Both the position numbers and the translations under genes were made by a program. From Akebia trifoliata (lineage: Eukaryota > Streptophyta > Magnoliopsida > Ranunculales > Lardizabalaceae): 64,000 bases of DNA. The DNA lies in NCBI GenBank assembly GCA_017979445.1, contig CM030714.1, forward strand, positions 6,827,049-6,891,048. Reading direction: 5' to 3'. Under the pieces are notes generated by a model. The model did not search any database. It had not been told where the DNA came from and saw nothing but the letters and a program-made list of their open reading frames with translations. This document shows, in pieces, positions 21,561-33,165 of this stretch (the first letter of the stretch is position 1; every line of letters begins with the position of its first letter).

Positions 21561-24025
21561 ATGGCTGTCGAATTTCTATTTCAACTGGGAAAAATAATTT
21601 GTTGTTTTTTCTGTGAAGCTAGGGCTATGCCTGAAAATTTAGTAGAACCTGCTGTAAACACAACCAATATTCACCATATCCAACAATCAACATTCACCAA
21701 TCCATCCAATAATCAACATTTACAAAATTATCACTTGTTCTTATAAATCCATCACCTTCAGACCATTGCACTTTGAAGTTCATAATTCTTTTCGTCATAA
21801 ATAGTTATAACAAGCAAATGACTAAACCTAATATAAGTTACAACTTACCTACAGTGAATTTGAAGACAACGACGGCAATTGAAACAACCCACAATTTCAG
21901 ATACTTGTCCCTTGTAATAACACTTTCTATATGATAACTCACGCATAGCGATCGATAAGGATTCATGGAATACAAAACAATTAAACCCGTCTAGTGCTAG
22001 AATTAATTACTTAGATTAATTAGGTACGACAATCATTCTTTAATTTCATCATCTATAATACCAACAAGAAAATCCAAAAGGACCAAATATGGTCAAATAA
22101 ATCTTGCAAATCCCCTAACACTCAATCCCAAACATGAAATTACCAAATTGAATGAAATCCTAGAACCTCAACATCTTGTCACACAAATCTCATAAACAAA
22201 TTGATTTAAAAAATATATTAAAACAATACTCACCAAGAATCTGCAGCTGCGGTCGAATGTGCAATAGAAAGGTTCCACTAGTATCCAGACTAGCAAAGAG
22301 TGTACAAGGACTTAACAAGGCATATTGCAAAACTTAGAAGGCTTAAATATTTAACTAATCCATTCTACATCTATAGTTTCATTAACAAAACTAGATTTGA
22401 TGTAACAAGACAAACACACCAAACTTTCCCGAAGTCCCAATAACAGTCTCCTTTTCTGAAAAGTCCTCACTTAGCTGTTCAGCCTCCCCAATTCCTAAGG
22501 GTTCCTTAATTCACAAGGCCCTCATGCATACAAGAGAACATCAAAAGGGATTTGGAAAAAAGACTTGTATTGCTCTCAATTCTTTGTGGTCTGAGTGATT
22601 AAGAATGAGAACATGTCCTTGTTCTACAAACCAGCGAAAGATGAAATGGATGAACATGATTGAACCTAATGGAAGGATCTAATGGCAGTGGAACTCTCCA
22701 GAAAAGTCCACCAAACTCAATAACTCTAGAATCTTCATAAGACCATCAAGAACTCTTCAAGATCCACTAAAAAATTCTCCTACTAAATACAATATGAGTT
22801 TATACACGATAATTTTTTAACAACAGAACATTCTAGACTTCTCTATATTAGATTAACATGTTAAAGAGCTCTCCAAACTCGTTTGGATGTCTCAAGCTCC
22901 CCTAAGACCTGCTGAAAGGAAGAAACCCCATCCAATCTTCTTATATAGGGAGTAACAATAGGGTCTCAACCTAACATTAATATGGTCAACCTTCTTTTTA
23001 AGAAAATAATTAACCACCAAGAGAACAATAGGGAAACTTCATCCCAAATTTCCCCTGTTTTAGAATTTTTTTTTCAACAATAAAAGATACTACTGGTCGA
23101 CCATGATCATAACCACTAGGCTTGCTTCTAACCCATCCTGCATCATGGATTGGGTCCTTATCCATAGACCCAGTTTGCTGCATAATTTTGTCACAATTAA
23201 GGACAATTATGGAAATTTTCAAACATAAATCAGAAAAGACCATATTCAGAAATTAGAAGTATAGCTATCAATAAAGGATCAGAGGCAGAGCTTCAATAGG
23301 TATAGAAACTGAAAAATCATAATCACGAGTAGCAATTAATTTCACCTGGGTTTATGCGCAAAAGGCATCAACAATGGAAAACCAAAGCTCCTGAATCAAA
23401 TGTTTTCCCATGATACATGCTAAATAGTTTCTTTATTGGGCTTTTGTTATGATACCACTTTCTACTTGTTTGCCCAAGAGTGCATACCCCATAGAGGAAG
23501 ACCATATGGATGTCTATTCAACATTTGGCTAAAACAAAGAGGGAAAGAGGGGGGAAAAAGGGTACACAAATTAGCACTCCAAACAATAGCATATACAAAC
23601 AGAAAATCAGTCACCCATCCTATAAAGAACATAACAAACAGTAACCTCAAGCTCAAACAATGTCTACTTTATCCATGCCATTTCATGTTAGGAAACAATT
23701 CAGACTGTAGAATTTACCTCATGGCCAGGTGTATCAAGAAAATACTCCTTGGATCATCCTTTTCTCTCCTCCTTTATCCAGGCTTGGGAACGGCAATGTA
23801 TAAGGTTTAATTTTTCACTGACGGAGTAAAAAAGGTTTACCTAACAAGCAAAAAAAAATCAGTTACTAATTAAACAATATAAAATAAAGTAAAAGTACTG
23901 AAAGATGATAAATGGATCAATAAAAGCTATAGTATCAAAAAAAGTCCACGACTGGAATACATAATAAAAATAAGTAAACAATGTAGTACATATCCAAAGA
24001 CAATAAAAATGTAATAGAAGTCCCA
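21561..24025. other. Intergenic DNA, no gene recognised
   Basis: Open frames such as 23010-23243 (minus) and 23436-23810 (plus) overlap others and show no family I know. If 21419 is the left end of the CACTA locus, this stretch would be its non-coding flank; that is inference. Confidence 0.4.
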
Positions 24026-24029
24026 AAGA

Positions 24030-27000
24030 AGGGAGGTGATCATGATATGATTTTTGTCATCATACGAGGCCACCTAATGATGGAGCCTATGTCAATGTTC
24101 GCGAACGTCATTCCTTTAGGTAAATCTTTATCCTATAGCTCCGCAAAAATATCGAAGATCTCATCAATAAGGACAAGACAATAATCCGTGGATAGTACCT
24201 CTGTACAAACTAGTATCCCACAAGCATAGATCTTAGTCAAATGGAGGTTGCACAAATTGCACCTCTGACCATGTGAGGAGGGATAGTGTGATGATGTTCT
24301 CTCCTACAAACATATGAGTATTAATATTTTATACAAGATAATTAGAAAATCTACTTTTAACCAAATTTAGATCAGTACCTCAGAATAACCTCCGACGTCA
24401 TATTTTAAGGTACTTTGTTTGTGTTTGCCATGAGTGAGAGCCGAACGCATTCTTCGGGCAATTTCTACGTGTTTGTTTCTAAAATATTGGCATTGGCTGC
24501 CGATTCATCCGGTTAAAGTTCTGCTGAATCTCTCAGCCATCCATAGTGATTGAGTCACGAGACTCACAACAAGTGACTGTACTTTGGAGGGAGGGAGGGA
24601 GGGGGGGGGGGGGGGGGGGGAAGAGTCGAACCTCTCTTTCAACTTTTTAAAGACCAAACAATAGGGAAGGTCACAGAATTAGCCCTAATCCTTATCAAAG
24701 AAATACATGTCACTTTGTTGGGTCTGAGAAAGATTTTTTCCCATAATTACATTTTAAGTTTGAGAATTACCCCCCTCCTTAAATTTTCCCATTGAGGATT
24801 GCCATATTTGTTAATTTTGGGTTTCTGTATTAATTCTATAATTATTTGTTTGTTCAAAAGAAGTTTTGAGTGTTATTTAAATTACTGATTTTTTCCTTTT
24901 TGTTTTTGTTGTTCTAAGCTAGTTTCTATTTTAATTTTAAATTTTAAAGTTTAGAATTTGATTAATTTCTATGTTCTCTGATGTTGCTTCATTTTTATTT
25001 TTCTTAATTTCCAATCATCGTTCCCTTAAATTAACTGAGTTTGCTATACTTAAAAAAGAGTAAGTCTAGCCTTACTAAGGGTGGTTGAGTGCAGGTTGTG
25101 GAATCCAAAAACAAGATCTGATGATGCCACATGGATGTAGAGGACAAAATTCTATGAAATTTAGAAAACTTTAAAAAAATATTTTTCAATGTTAAATTTT
25201 AATTTTAAATTTGGTAGTTTAGTAGCAGTTCATTTTAAAAATAATCATACTTTTTGTTTAATGTTCAATTATAATTTTGTACCTATTTTTAACATCTTAT
25301 AAGTTAATAAGACAAATAATCTAATTACTTTTTACAAAAATATTATTTTAGATTCATTCAGCAACTTTAAATTAACAAGGTTGCCAAACAATTCAAAATC
25401 CTAATAGCACACTTAAACAGCAAGATACCAAACACTACACTCAGTTCAGAACCAACAACATCAAGCTCCTCTCAGCTTAAGCAACTTCCCTCAGCAACAG
25501 CAGCTTTTCACACAGCTTTTCCAAACAGACCATTAGAAGATGGCTGATGCATTGATTTCAGCTTCTCCGTCAAAATTCTGAAGTTGTTGACTCATGTTAA
25601 ACACTTTACCCTTTAACTTTTGTAGCTGAATTTTTTGTGGAGCAGTATCGTATAGCTGTTTTTGATACCGCCCCTCCCAAGTCTCGTACTAGCCTTTTTT
25701 TTAACCTTTCCGACAGACCTATGCAATAAATATTAATCTTATTAAAATAAGATCATGTACTTAAAATTTTAAAAATGAAAGAAATAACATGATTGTACCT
25801 TTGTAATTGCGTCATTATCTAAATCTTTTTGTCCGAATGTGGGATCTGCTTTAATCAGTTGGTTTATCAAAATCTGTAAAATAAAAAATTTACTAAAAAT
25901 TAATCTTTTGCTTAATAAAAAATAAAATAAATTAATGACCACTCACAACGGTATTGCTTGATTCAGTTGCCAAGGCAGTACCATCAGCCCTAGTGTGACT
26001 GGAGATGTACAACTCTAATCTGCTCGGCTGACTACCATCTGCTTTCTTCTTTCTTTTCTTTTTATGTAAAACAGAAGTCATCTTTTATGTATCTATCAAA
26101 ATAATCAAGTAGTATGTACACACATTTTATCATGACTGAAAACTTACCAACTCCCCAGCCCTATTCACCACACCCTCTCTGCCTGTAGTATGTGGAGCTT
26201 TCATTTTGCCACGTAGTTTCGTATACCTGAAGCTCTTTTCCTTCTCCTCAGGTGTCAACTTTAAGTCGACAGACATCTCCCAGTCCCCTTGCTTCACCCA
26301 ATTTTTAGGCTTATTAATCTTGCATTAAGCGTCTATAGTACTGGATGTATGATAACTCTTTCCTAGTTGGTGCTTCCAATTCCTCCAAGCTATACCAGCT
26401 TTCTGTAGAGAGAAATCCCGATGGACATCAATGATCTTAAAGTGATCCTATTTATGAAAATAAACAAATTCATCAAATTAAACAATAAAGATATGGTAAA
26501 TAAAAATAAACACTAACAAAAATATTATAAACAACCAATAACAATTACTTGGATTAGAAGCTAAATGAGATCAAGTATATCGGTAGGCACTCTATTCCAA
26601 GAAGGGTATAGAGGTTACACATTTTCCATAACAAAGCAACCTATATGTGTCGCTAAGGCAGCTGCATTGTTACCGATGCATTGTTGAAGCTCAGACACTG
26701 TCATGGACAAAAAGATCAAGAAGATGGCAAATCTGTCGATCGAGAAGATGTGGGTCCATCCCCCGATAATCCAGATCAAGAAGGTGAACAGTCATGTGAT
26801 CAAGTAGCTCGGGAGCATTAGAGTCTGAATCACGAGACCTATCCTTTGAGATATTGATTGTATTCAAATGATAAAATATAAATAACTTATTAGAGCTTAA
26901 AACAAGATTAAATACTATAAAGAATATGCAACAACAATATTAGTAACTTACATCAATGTGGAAACATGGTATCTATACATAAGGCTGTGAAATATATGGG

Positions 27001-27640
27001 AGATGTTACTGATATTTTAATTTTCATCCTCTTCTATAATATCTTGTTGAAGGGCTAATGTCAAAGTATTTGCACCCATATTTGCAGAAAAAAATGGATC
27101 CTCAAAAAGGTCTATATCTCAATTCAATCTCTTTAGAGCTTCTAATACGACGTGCTAATCATTTGTAGGTCTATTGTGGTCCTAACAATAAAAGAATTGT
27201 GTTGCTTGTGATGCAAGAATAAAAGGTTCATCAACTTCTATTGAATTCCTCATTAATCTCCCTAGATTAAGATATCTCAATTTGTTTCTAAATCAACGAC
27301 ATAACCATTTGAGTCTTCGATAATGACCAATCACAATAAAATACCATCTTCGTGAAGTCAATGTAATTCAATTCAATTATTTTTTTAATAGCACCATAAT
27401 AAGTAACTTCTTGGTCATCATATTGGTATCCCTGGCACTTGACTTGAAACTAGTCATAGCCTTCACTGAGACTCCTGAATTTTGTGTTGTCAAGTTCATA
27501 TTCCATTATATGGAAAACATACCCATTTACTGCATATGTGTTTTATGAAATGACATAAAAGTACAGACCTTCTACAAGCCTCTTTGTAATCGATTGACGA
27601 GTTTCATCTTTTAATTGTTGCCTAACCCAAGGGAGATAAG
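24030..27640 (-). pseudogene. Decayed CACTA (En/Spm) transposase locus, 3' part
   Basis: On the minus strand several plant CACTA modules appear in order, each broken by stops and frameshifts. At about 27640-27120 a DUF4216-like stretch gives AVNGYVFH, then YYGAIKKIIELNY, MVFYCDW and PFILASQATQFFY, matching the usual VNGYxFH / YYGxLxEIIEL / PFVLASQAxQVFY pattern. At about 26420-26160 a Transposase_24/TNP1-like stretch gives AGIAWRNWKHQLGK, then KNWVKQGDWE and KAPHTTG, as in the family W..K..L / W / HTTGS layout. At about 24300-24050 there is VLIDEIFDIFAEL, then GSIIRWPRMM, resembling the C-terminal V..I(F)D..(I)G..V.WP end. Between them lie AT-rich, possibly intronic segments and a poly-G run at 24602-24620. 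The DDE core (Transposase_21) is missing from this window. The locus cannot make a working transposase. Confidence 0.6.
24587..24620. repeat. GGGA repeat passing into a long poly-G run
   Basis: Short GGGA units lead into an uninterrupted run of about 19 G. The length may not be reliable. Confidence 0.8.
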
Positions 27641-27655
27641 CTAGAAGAAGAGACA

Positions 27656-29038
27656 GTGGATGGTAGTGGGTTGGGCTGCAAAGGCCCACCAGAAGATAAT
27701 CGGGTTAACAAATTAGGCCCAGGCAAGTCCAGAAGGGCTGTGAGTAGACGCGGCCCTCTAATCAAGAGAGGGGGATTTAAGTTGGGTCAGGCCCGTGGAC
27801 GGTATTATCGACTCATTGCGTTTTTAAAACAGTTGGCTAGGAGAGTGTTATTTAACAAGCCGACAGATCTTCAGAACCAAAAGTTTAAAGATAACAACTT
27901 GGACGATGAGGGGGTTCAGAAAGCTGGGATGGTGTTCGATCGAGATGAAGTCTCGTGCATGGATGGCGAGGCACAGGGAGATGTAGGGTTAGAAATCAGA
28001 GAAAGGGGACAAGGTTTAGCTACAGAAGTGGATCGAGAGGCGGGCGACGACAGAGGGAAGGTTGAGGTAGTTACAACGAAGAATCTGCCCAGAGTCCAAA
28101 CCGTTGACAGAACAGTAATGGAAAGTGGGCAGCCACAGAGTAAAAGTGAAAGGGAAATAAGTCCAGATGGTTCTCTTATACCGGTAACTAAGATTTGGGT
28201 TAGACTCCATAGCGATCTTTGGAAACACCAGGGGTTGCCGCTTGATACAAGGAACTCGAGCAATTGGATGTCATGGAAGGATAGCTGTGGGGATCTTTCT
28301 AGAAAAGGTATCTCGAATTTTTCATCGGTTTCTAGTTCTTATGTTCTTGTCCCATCCGTGAATAATTCTCTTTGGGTTTATGGTTTGGATTCTGTTGGGG
28401 CCTCCAATTCTATTTCCTCTTGTTTTTTTACTCGTTTTTCTGTGTTTCCCTCGTATACTATTTTCAGGAATCAATCTTCAATAGCCTTGAGTGATTCTCT
28501 ACAGATCAGTGAGTGCTCTCAAGAGGGAGTTCATTTGAGGGAGACCAGTTCAGATGTCCTACGACTTTCCATGTCTGAGATTCCCTCTTCTCAGGCTCAG
28601 GTTGAGGTGGCTGGCTTGAATCAGACAGAAGGGTATTTTGATGGAAATTGGGATGATAAAGGTTTAGAGGAGCCTACTCCGGTTCAGGTGGAAAAGTTAC
28701 TAGTGCAAACAGAGTTGGAAACAGTCGAGTGGTTAGTGAGTCAAGCTTTGAGTATGGCAGAGGAATTTGGAATCATACCCGAGACAGACGATAAGGAATG
28801 TTCGCTTATCTTAAGGGTAGCTATAGGAGATTCGAAGGACAGAGCTCTTCTTGAGTCAGAATTGAAGGAGTTAGGCAAGGTAAGTGGAGTAGGTGATGAC
28901 ATGTTGGGTTTAGTAGGTTCAGATAGCCAGGAAATCCAGACTTTTAGGGATGGTCAATCGAATGAGGTTGTCGTAGTGGCATCTATGGAATCGGTGAAGA
29001 GGTTTTATAATTCAAAGTTGGGCAATGAGATGGCATAA
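27656..29038 (+). CDS. LINE ORF1, N-terminally truncated
   Basis: This frame runs open from just after a TAA at 27623 to the stop at 29036-29038. Codon 27656 is GTG, not ATG, and no in-frame ATG precedes it; the first in-frame ATG comes about 90 codons later. Complete plant LINE ORF1 proteins bind RNA and usually start with a DUF4283 domain followed by a CCHC zinc knuckle. Neither is seen in these 460 codons, which are basic at the start (RRGPLIKRGG) and acidic and Ser-rich later. The simplest reading is that the insertion lost the 5' half of ORF1. It lies 46 bases upstream of ORF2 in a different frame. It is unlikely to be translated as a functional protein. Confidence 0.6.
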   Translation: MDGSGLGCKGPPEDNRVNKLGPGKSRRAVSRRGPLIKRGGFKLGQARGRYYRLIAFLKQLARRVLFNKPTDLQNQKFKDNNLDDEGVQKAGMVFDRDEVSCMDGEAQGDVGLEIRERGQGLATEVDREAGDDRGKVEVVTTKNLPRVQTVDRTVMESGQPQSKSEREISPDGSLIPVTKIWVRLHSDLWKHQGLPLDTRNSSNWMSWKDSCGDLSRKGISNFSSVSSSYVLVPSVNNSLWVYGLDSVGASNSISSCFFTRFSVFPSYTIFRNQSSIALSDSLQISECSQEGVHLRETSSDVLRLSMSEIPSSQAQVEVAGLNQTEGYFDGNWDDKGLEEPTPVQVEKLLVQTELETVEWLVSQALSMAEEFGIIPETDDKECSLILRVAIGDSKDRALLESELKELGKVSGVGDDMLGLVGSDSQEIQTFRDGQSNEVVVVASMESVKRFYNSKLGNEMA

Positions 29039-29084
29039 GGGTTTAGGGGCTGTGTGGTGGAGATCTGGGTTTTGTTAAGTCTCT

Positions 29085-32000
29085 ATGTCGATTAAAATTT
29101 TGTCTTGGAATGTGAGAGGGTTGGGGGAGAGATCGAAGAGGGCGGCAGTGAAAGCATTTATTAGATTGAAAAGGCCTATCTTAGTAACTCTTCAAGAATC
29201 TAAGATCTCGGTTTGTGAGGACAATGTGATAAAGGATCTTTGGAGGGGGAATATCGGTTGGGTTGCTTTGCCAGCTATTGGAAGTGCAGGGGGTATTATT
29301 TTGATGTGGAATAAGGACTTCATTGAAGTGATCGACAACTTAGTTGGGGCATTTTCCATTTCGATTCTCTGTAGGTGTGTGAATGAAGAGGTTCAATGGG
29401 TTTTTACAGGGGTCTATGGTCCCACAATTAACAGGGAGAAGCAACAATTCTGGGAAGAACTGGGAGATCTTGCGGGATATTGGGATAAACCGTGGGTCCT
29501 AGGTGGGGACTTCAATGCCATCAGATTCACTAATGAGAAGAATGGGGGGCAGAGCATAACAAGGGGAATGAGGGAATTCAATGATTTTGTGAATAGATTT
29601 GCCTTAATGGATTTACCCTTGCTCGGTAGAAGGTTTACTTGGTCCAACAATCAAGTTGAACCCCGCAGGTCTAGATTAGATAGATTCTTGGTGAGCGGGG
29701 ATTGGGAGGAGAGGTTCCCAAATGTAGTGCATACGGCAGCACCCAGTTTAGTCTCGGATCACACCCCTATCTTTATTGAGGCGGGGCATCATCGTACTAA
29801 TCCTACCCCTTTTCGTTTTGAGAACATGTGGCTTATTCATCCACAATTTGCAGATCTAGTAAAAGTTTGGTGGAGTGAATGCCCAGTGGTGGGATACCCA
29901 GGTGTTGCTTTCAAAAATAAGCTCAAATATCTGAAAGAAAAATTGAAAGGTTGGAATAAGGAAGTAGTAGGGAGGGTAGAAGTGAGAAGGGCGGAGCTTA
30001 TCAAGGAGATAGATGTTCTAGATTCCAAGGAAGAAGCGGGGGAGCTTGAAATAGATGAAAGAGTGCGAAAGAATGAGCTTAAGTTAGAATTCCAAAGGGT
30101 GGCTTTGATGGAGGAGATAAGTTGGCGTCAAAAATCTAGGATCAAATGGCTTAAGGAAGGTGATAATAATACGAAATTTTTTCATAAGGTGGCCAATTAT
30201 CATAGAAAAAATAACCAAATTGCCAATTTGATGATTAATGGGATTATGGTTGAGGGGGAAGAAGAAATTAGAGAAGGGGTAGTGGGCTATTACAAAGAGC
30301 TATATAGGGAAAGAGAGGAGAAGAGACCTCGTCCCAACAATCTCGAGTTCAATAGGTTAACACAAGAAGAAAGAGTGTGGTTGGAAAGGAAGATTGAGGA
30401 GGAAGAAGTGAGATTAGTCGTGGCTGCTATGGGAGGGAATAAAGCGCCGGGGCCAGATGGTTTTACTATGGAATTCTTCAAACATTGTTGGGAGATTATA
30501 GCCAAAGACTTCATGAAGGTGGTTTGGGAGTTTCAGGACAAAGACTGCTTGGACTATGGCTTTAATAGTACATTTGTGGCTTTGATTCCCAAAAGAGTAG
30601 GGGCGGTTGACTTGAGTGAATTTAGGCCTATAAGTTTAGTGGGATCAGTGTACAAGATTATTTCCAAGGTTTTGGCTAATAGGTTGAAAGAAGTTGTGAA
30701 GAAATTAATTGGCTATGAGCAGGGTGCATTCCTTAAGGGAAGACAGATTTTGGATGGAGTGTTAATGGCAAATGAGTGTCTTGATTCTAGGATGAAGGAT
30801 AAGAAAGAGGGACTTGTAGGAAAAATTGACATGCAGAAGGCTTATGATCATGTGAGTTGGGATTTTTTGGAGTATATGTTGGGGAGGATGGGATTCGGGT
30901 CTAAGTGTATTGGGTGGATTATGAAGTGTGTAACTTCGGTTTCATTTTCGATTCTTGTCAATGGTAGTCCGGCGGGGTATTTTAGGAGTTCCAGGGGTTT
31001 GAGACAGGGGGATCCATTATCCCCATTTTTATTCCTTATTGTGACTGAGGCCTTGGGGAAACTGTTCAGGAGAGGGGTTGAAATAGGGAGGTTATCGGGT
31101 TTTAGGGTAAACATTGAGGGTCCTTTGATATCGCATTTGCAATTCGCTGATGACACCATAGTGTTCCTAGATCCTTCTAGAGAACAAGTGAGAGCTCTTA
31201 GGGTCTTATTATGTTGCTTTGAAGCAATTTCTGGATTACATGTCAATCTTCAAAAAAGCAAGGTGTTTGCGGTGGGAGAGGTGCCGAACCTTCAAGTTTT
31301 AGCGGCTATCCTAGGGTGTAGTAGTGGTCAGCTTCCTACATCCTATTTAGGCTTACCGTTAGGAGCTCCGTATCGGAGTAAGAACATTTGGGAGGGAGTG
31401 ATTCAGAAAATGGAAAAGAAATTGGGTTCGTGGAAGGCTAAATATCTCTCCAAAGGGGGTAAGGTTACTCTGATCAAAAGCACGTTAACGAGTATCCCAA
31501 TTTATTTCTTATCTCTGTTTACAATGCCCAAGGCGGTGGAAGTGAAGATTGAGAAACTTATGAAGAATTTTTTGTGGAATGATATGAATGGTGGTAAAAA
31601 ATATCACTTGGTGAAATGGAAGGTGGTTTGCACCCCAAAAAAGAATGGAGGTTTAGGGATTAAAGGGCTAAGGGTAACGAATAAAGCTCTCCTAGGCAAA
31701 TGGCTTTGGAGATTTGGAGTAGAAAGAGACAACTTGTGGAGGAGAGTGGTTCAGGCTAAATATGGAGAAAAGAGTTACGGTTGGTATAGTGACGAGGCCA
31801 GAGGAACCTATGGGTGTAGTGTTTGGAGAGGTATTATGAAGGGTGTTCATGAGTTTGATAGGGAGATTAGATTTAAGGTTAGGTCGGGGGACAGTGTTAG
31901 ATTTTGGGAGGACTGGTGGTGTGGAACTTCACCTTTGGCTACTCAATTTCCATCCTTGTACTCTTGCTCGTTGAAAAAAAATAATCCTATTCGGCAGTGT

Positions 32001-32729
32001 TTGATTCGGGACGGGAACACAGATACTTGGGACCTGGGATTTAGGAGAAATTTCAATGATTGGGAATTGACGGAGGTTACATCTCTTCTAGGTCTCCTAA
32101 ATTTGACTCGACTTAGAGAGAATGAGCAAGACAAGAGAGAATGGTTCAAGGCTAAGGATAAGAGGTTTTCTGTCAAGTCTTTCTATAAATGTTTGCTTCC
32201 GTCTTGCGAGATTTCCTTCTCTCCATCTTTAATTTGGTCCGCTCTCATTCCTTCTAAGGTGTCTTTCTTTGTTTGGCTTGCCTCTTTGGGTAGAATCCTC
32301 ACTTTGGATAATTTGATCAAACGGGGGTGGGTCACCCCAAATTGTTGCTTACTTTGTTCGAGAGATGGGGAGTCAGTTAATCATATGCTAATTCATTGTC
32401 CCTTCTCCAGTGTTATTTGGATGTTCTTTTTATCCCGATTCAAGGTGGACTGGGTCTTTCCTTTCTCTTTTCTTGATCTTTTGAAGGGGTGGAGTCTCAA
32501 TACTTTCTCTTCTAGAAAGAGACATCTTTGGGCTATCCTTCCTTCAGCCATTGCTTGGGGCCTTTGGAAAGAGCGCAACAACAGGGTCTTTCATAGCAAG
32601 GAGAGCTCGTCCCACACAGTGATTTTAGAGATTCTTGGACTTCTGTTCTTGTGGTCCAAGTTGAACAAAGCCTTTGAGGAAGTGCGCTATCAAGATTTCT
32701 TATTTAATTGGGAGAACATTTGTGATTAG
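29085..32729 (+). CDS. LINE ORF2: endonuclease, reverse transcriptase and zf-RVT protein
   Basis: A 1214-residue polyprotein for target-primed reverse transcription, with no stop or frameshift. The N-terminal APE-type endonuclease starts at ILSWNVRGLG (residues 5-14) and shows catalytic E38 (LQESK), GGDFNA at 140-145 and SDHTP at 224-228. The reverse transcriptase follows, with FRPISL, the first catalytic aspartate D582 (KIDMQKAYDHVSW), GLRQGDPLSPFLF and the FADD box at 687-690. A zinc-binding RT domain (zf-RVT) lies at about 1050-1140, with WSALIPSKVSFFVWLASLGR, C..LCSRDGESVNHMLIHC. No RNase H domain follows. This order is that of plant L1-type LINEs. All catalytic residues I looked for are present, so the enzyme could be active, but ORF1 of this copy is truncated. 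The start is the first ATG before the endonuclease motif. Confidence 0.93.
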   Translation: MSIKILSWNVRGLGERSKRAAVKAFIRLKRPILVTLQESKISVCEDNVIKDLWRGNIGWVALPAIGSAGGIILMWNKDFIEVIDNLVGAFSISILCRCVNEEVQWVFTGVYGPTINREKQQFWEELGDLAGYWDKPWVLGGDFNAIRFTNEKNGGQSITRGMREFNDFVNRFALMDLPLLGRRFTWSNNQVEPRRSRLDRFLVSGDWEERFPNVVHTAAPSLVSDHTPIFIEAGHHRTNPTPFRFENMWLIHPQFADLVKVWWSECPVVGYPGVAFKNKLKYLKEKLKGWNKEVVGRVEVRRAELIKEIDVLDSKEEAGELEIDERVRKNELKLEFQRVALMEEISWRQKSRIKWLKEGDNNTKFFHKVANYHRKNNQIANLMINGIMVEGEEEIREGVVGYYKELYREREEKRPRPNNLEFNRLTQEERVWLERKIEEEEVRLVVAAMGGNKAPGPDGFTMEFFKHCWEIIAKDFMKVVWEFQDKDCLDYGFNSTFVALIPKRVGAVDLSEFRPISLVGSVYKIISKVLANRLKEVVKKLIGYEQGAFLKGRQILDGVLMANECLDSRMKDKKEGLVGKIDMQKAYDHVSWDFLEYMLGRMGFGSKCIGWIMKCVTSVSFSILVNGSPAGYFRSSRGLRQGDPLSPFLFLIVTEALGKLFRRGVEIGRLSGFRVNIEGPLISHLQFADDTIVFLDPSREQVRALRVLLCCFEAISGLHVNLQKSKVFAVGEVPNLQVLAAILGCSSGQLPTSYLGLPLGAPYRSKNIWEGVIQKMEKKLGSWKAKYLSKGGKVTLIKSTLTSIPIYFLSLFTMPKAVEVKIEKLMKNFLWNDMNGGKKYHLVKWKVVCTPKKNGGLGIKGLRVTNKALLGKWLWRFGVERDNLWRRVVQAKYGEKSYGWYSDEARGTYGCSVWRGIMKGVHEFDREIRFKVRSGDSVRFWEDWWCGTSPLATQFPSLYSCSLKKNNPIRQCLIRDGNTDTWDLGFRRNFNDWELTEVTSLLGLLNLTRLRENEQDKREWFKAKDKRFSVKSFYKCLLPSCEISFSPSLIWSALIPSKVSFFVWLASLGRILTLDNLIKRGWVTPNCCLLCSRDGESVNHMLIHCPFSSVIWMFFLSRFKVDWVFPFSFLDLLKGWSLNTFSSRKRHLWAILPSAIAWGLWKERNNRVFHSKESSSHTVILEILGLLFLWSKLNKAFEEVRYQDFLFNWENICD

Positions 32730-32880
32730 CTTTCAGTAGTGTAGTTTTCCTTTTATTTTGTTCTTTTTCTTTTGTTCTTTTGTTATTTTGCTTGTTGTTC
32801 TGTTTGGGGGCTATCTCAGCCTCCTTCTTTTCTCTTCTTCATTTATAAAATTTTATACTTATCAAAAAAAAAAAAAAAAA

Positions 32881-33165
32881 GCTAGTAACAGCTCTAATCG
32901 TGAATTGGCCGTACAATTTCTCACCCATGGTTTGCAAGTTGTGTTCTACAATTACGTCTAGTTTTTTCTTCCCTGATGAAAAATTACAACATTTGATTCA
33001 AAGACAATAATAGTAGTCATCGGCCCCCCAAACTCTCATTATTTTTTTTCAAATGCACAAGGAAAGAATATACACCTTTGAGGTATTCCTTTGACAACCT
33101 AGGTTTCATTATCCACTCTTTATTTGGAATCATCATTGTTGAAGACATCTACAAGTTTAATGAGT
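32881..33165 (-). pseudogene. Transposase-associated domain remnant of the CACTA locus
   Basis: Minus-strand translation gives KEWIMKPRLSKEYLKGVYSF, close to the DKSWM..PR.S.EY..GV..F(L) start of the Transposase-associated domain that opens plant CACTA TNP2 proteins. After a frameshift, KKLDVIVEHNLQTMG fits the later (D)EV..HL...G part. It lies upstream, in the same orientation, of the modules at 27640-24030, and is separated from them by the LINE. The large catalytic domain that should come between is absent, so it was lost before or with the LINE insertion. Confidence 0.5.

Larger units (their letters stand above)
27645..32880 (+). mobile_element. LINE (non-LTR retrotransposon), 5'-truncated, with poly-A tail
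   Basis: The element holds a partial ORF1, a complete ORF2, a ~130-base 3' untranslated region and an A-run ending at 32880. Sequence after the tail begins GCTAG, and the left boundary is preceded by AAGCTAG at 27638-27644, so a short 5-7 bp target duplication is likely. The flanks on both sides are pieces of a minus-strand CACTA locus, so the LINE landed inside an older transposon. ORF1 is open only from the boundary and has no starting ATG, which points to 5' truncation at insertion. The uninterrupted ORF2 suggests a fairly young insertion. Confidence 0.85.

Noticed and set aside
23436..23810. 124-codon plus-strand frame
   Set aside because: It overlaps a minus-strand frame of similar size, and I recognise no motif in either, so neither can be supported as a gene.
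30848..31246. 132-codon frame on the minus strand
   Set aside because: It is the antisense shadow of the reverse-transcriptase part of LINE ORF2.
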